NCBI RefSeq assembly: GCF_001613205.1
Contig: NZ_BDBX01000035.1
Span: forward strand, 62,001 to 126,000
From: Nocardia sienata NBRC 100364
GTDB taxonomy: Bacteria > Actinomycetota > Actinomycetes > Mycobacteriales > Mycobacteriaceae
Direction of reading: 5' to 3'
Length of the DNA: 64,000 nt
Positions within the stretch are counted from its first letter, which is position 1, and every line of letters starts with the position of its first letter. Below are positions 54,201-57,200 of the stretch, piece after piece. The notes beneath the pieces were generated by a model, which worked only from the letters and a program-made list of their open reading frames with translations, searched no databases and was not told the origin of the DNA. Made by a program: the position numbers and the translations under genes.

Positions 54201-57200
54201 GTGGAGTGCCGCAGCGCCCGCTGCTGTAGTTCGGGCACCAGCTCGCGGACGGATTGGCGTGCCTCGACCAGCGCGTCGTGGGTCCGGAAGGTGGGATCGG
54301 CGGCGTGCGCGGACGCCGTCTGTTCGTAGTGGATAACCGCCTCACGGACCTCGCGCAGGTGCATGGCATTGCGAATCAGCGCGTCCTGGGGCGACATCAC
54401 CACCTGCGCGCTGCCGAGCTGACCGTTACGTGCCGTGCGATTCTTGGCCTGCTCGTGGATGTAGGATTGCTCCGGCGCCTCGGTCATCCAGACATGCATG
54501 CCGCCGATGGCCTTCACCGCATCCGACACCGAGATGTCGACGCCGCGCTGACCCTGCTTGTTGATCACCAGGATGTTGCCCTGCTCGCCGGCCTCGTCGA
54601 AAACTCTCTGCAGCTGGGCTTCCCAGTCCGCACCCCAGCCGACGATCCGCTTGGCGTCGACCGCTTCGATCGCCTCGCGCGGCACCCCCGCGCGCACCAG
54701 CGCCTCCACCTGCCGGGCGACCAGGTCGTTGCGGTGACACAGGATCTCCTGGAACCGTCCCGCACCCCCGTTCCGCATCTCGTTCGCGTATTCGGCGATC
54801 GTGCTCAGCTTGACATGGGTGCTGTCGGCCACATCGGGCTGGCCTTCCACCAGCCGATGCGTCTGTGACCGTCCGACCTCGTGCGCCGGTTCCAGACCGT
54901 AGATCTTCTTCAGCACCGGGTTCAGGTCGGTGAGCGTGCCGGACGCACCGGTTACCTCATCGAAGAAGGATCCCTCTCCGACACGGTAGATTTCGACCGA
55001 ATCGAGGCGTTTGGCGGATTCCGCATCCGCGCGCACCACGATCTGATGGTCCCCGGCCTTCTCCCCTCGGGCCTCGGCCGCGCGGATCTCCTTCGCCTCG
55101 ATGGCCTGCGCGAGGCTCGCCTTACCCGGCTCCGCGCTCCACCGGGATTCGCTCGAGGTCTTCGGGTTCCGTTGCAACCCGTGCTCGGCCTGATCGATGA
55201 TGACGATCTTGCCCGCGTCCATTTCGTAGTGGACACCTGCCCGGACGAGAAATTCGGCGTGGGCGGCGGTCTCGAGCCGAGAGGCGCCCATTCCCTCCAG
55301 CCAGTTCTGGCCGTTCGGCAGCGCCTCGACCTTTGCCCGCCCCCCGGCAGTGAGCTCGGGCTGACCGTCGTACCAGTACATGATCTCCGGTGTGCCGTCG
55401 GCCTGCACGCCGATTTCCTCGGCGATTCGCCGGAGGCCGAAATCTTCGTGCGACAGCGACCCGTCCGCCAGCGCCTCGGTGAGGAATTTGTGCGCGCCGA
55501 ACACCTGCCGGGCCGTTTCCTCCGGAGCCTTCTGCTCGGGACCTTCGGACAGCAGGAACTGCCGCTCACCGCGGTCGATGATGCCGTCCATCTCGTCGAT
55601 CAGCACATGCCGCGGTGGCTCTTTACCGGCATTGCACAAATGGCCGACGGTTTCGCCGGTCGCGACCACGATCGTCGGCCGGCCTTCCTTGAACGGCCCG
55701 AAGCCGTTCTCCTGATCGGCGCGGAACACGTCGATCCCGAAGTCGGTCATCAACTTCTGATGCCCGGAGTCGCTCAACAACTTCTCATACGTGACGACTT
55801 CGCGATTGGCCAGCCCATCGGTCGTTGTCACGAGCAGAACCGAGCCGTGGTGCACCGCGCGTTGTATGGCGGTCGCCATGAATACCAGCGATTTGCCCTC
55901 GCCGGGTTTCATCTCCACCGGGCGCGATTTCATCGCGTAGACAGCTTCCGCCTGCTCGACCCGCAACACCATGCCGCCCGGCACCGCGTCACTGACCGTG
56001 CCGCGCCGGATGAGCTCCACTGTCGCGAGCATCGACTGGTGCTCATCGCCGCCGTGCAGTCCGGCCTTCAGTACGTCGTCCGGAAGGTTGGACAGACGCT
56101 GACTTTCCGGTACATGCTCGGCGGAGGCCTGGTGGAAGTCGATCAGCAGATCGACCGCCCGGTCGCGGTCACTGCGTGGCAGACCGGCGGCTTCGGCGAG
56201 ACTGTCATGATCGGTGGCCGCAACATTCTGTTCGTCGCGCACGGATGCCGAATGTTCGTCCGCAGCATGGGTGTCAGTGCCGTCCGTCTCGGGCCGGGCC
56301 GAGCTCTCAGGTCTTTCCTGGCCGGACTGCTCGGCGGTCGAATCCCGCTGCGCGGTCGCAGGCTCGTCGCCAACCGGCGGCCCATGTTCGGCGCGGGCAT
56401 CCGGCGATCCCGCATCGCCCTCGGCGACCGGATGGGGGCGCGCCGATGCCTCGTTGCCGGCACCGTCGGCGACCGCGGCGTGTGCTGCGGCCGGAGCACC
56501 GGCCTTTTCGGGAACCCCGTCGGCCGGACGCGCGTCCGTCGGGATCTTCGGCGGCGGCGCGGTTTCGCCTGCCGCCTCGACCGAGCGCGGCGCGGACGCT
56601 CGGCCGGCAGCGCCCTGCTTGTCCGCCGGTGGCCGCTCGACCGTTGTGGTCGCTTCCGAACGCGGCCGAGCCGCGGCGGCGTCGGACGAGGCAGCGGCCT
56701 GCGACCCCGACGATCGACCACCCGCTCCCTCCGACGCTCTACCGGCGGCTCCCTCGGGCGCTCTACCGGCGGCTCCCTCGGGCGCTCGACCACCGGTCGC
56801 GGTGGGTGTTCCACCACCCGCGCCGTCGGCCGAAGCCGATGGCTGTTGCCCACTCCGTGATTGTGATTGCGCGGCCGCTGCGTTCCCCGCGACCTCGGCG
56901 GGAGCACCGCCACGCTCACCAGCGGTATTCGCGGTCTCCGCAGCCGGTTTCCAGGTCTGCCTTGCGGCCTCCCACGCCCGTTTCGATTCCACCGATATCT
57001 CGATCGGTTGCCGAGGCGCCGCGGTATTCGCGTCGTGCCCCGCCGAGATCGCATCGGGCGGCGTGAATGGTGCGCCACCGTCGATCGCCGGCGGACGGGC
57101 GCTCTGGGCATATACGCCTCCCGAGAAAGCACCGTTGAGCAGTGGCCCCAGCACCTCCGTGTAATGCTGCGGCCAACCAGCGACCAAGGCCGCCGCACCC

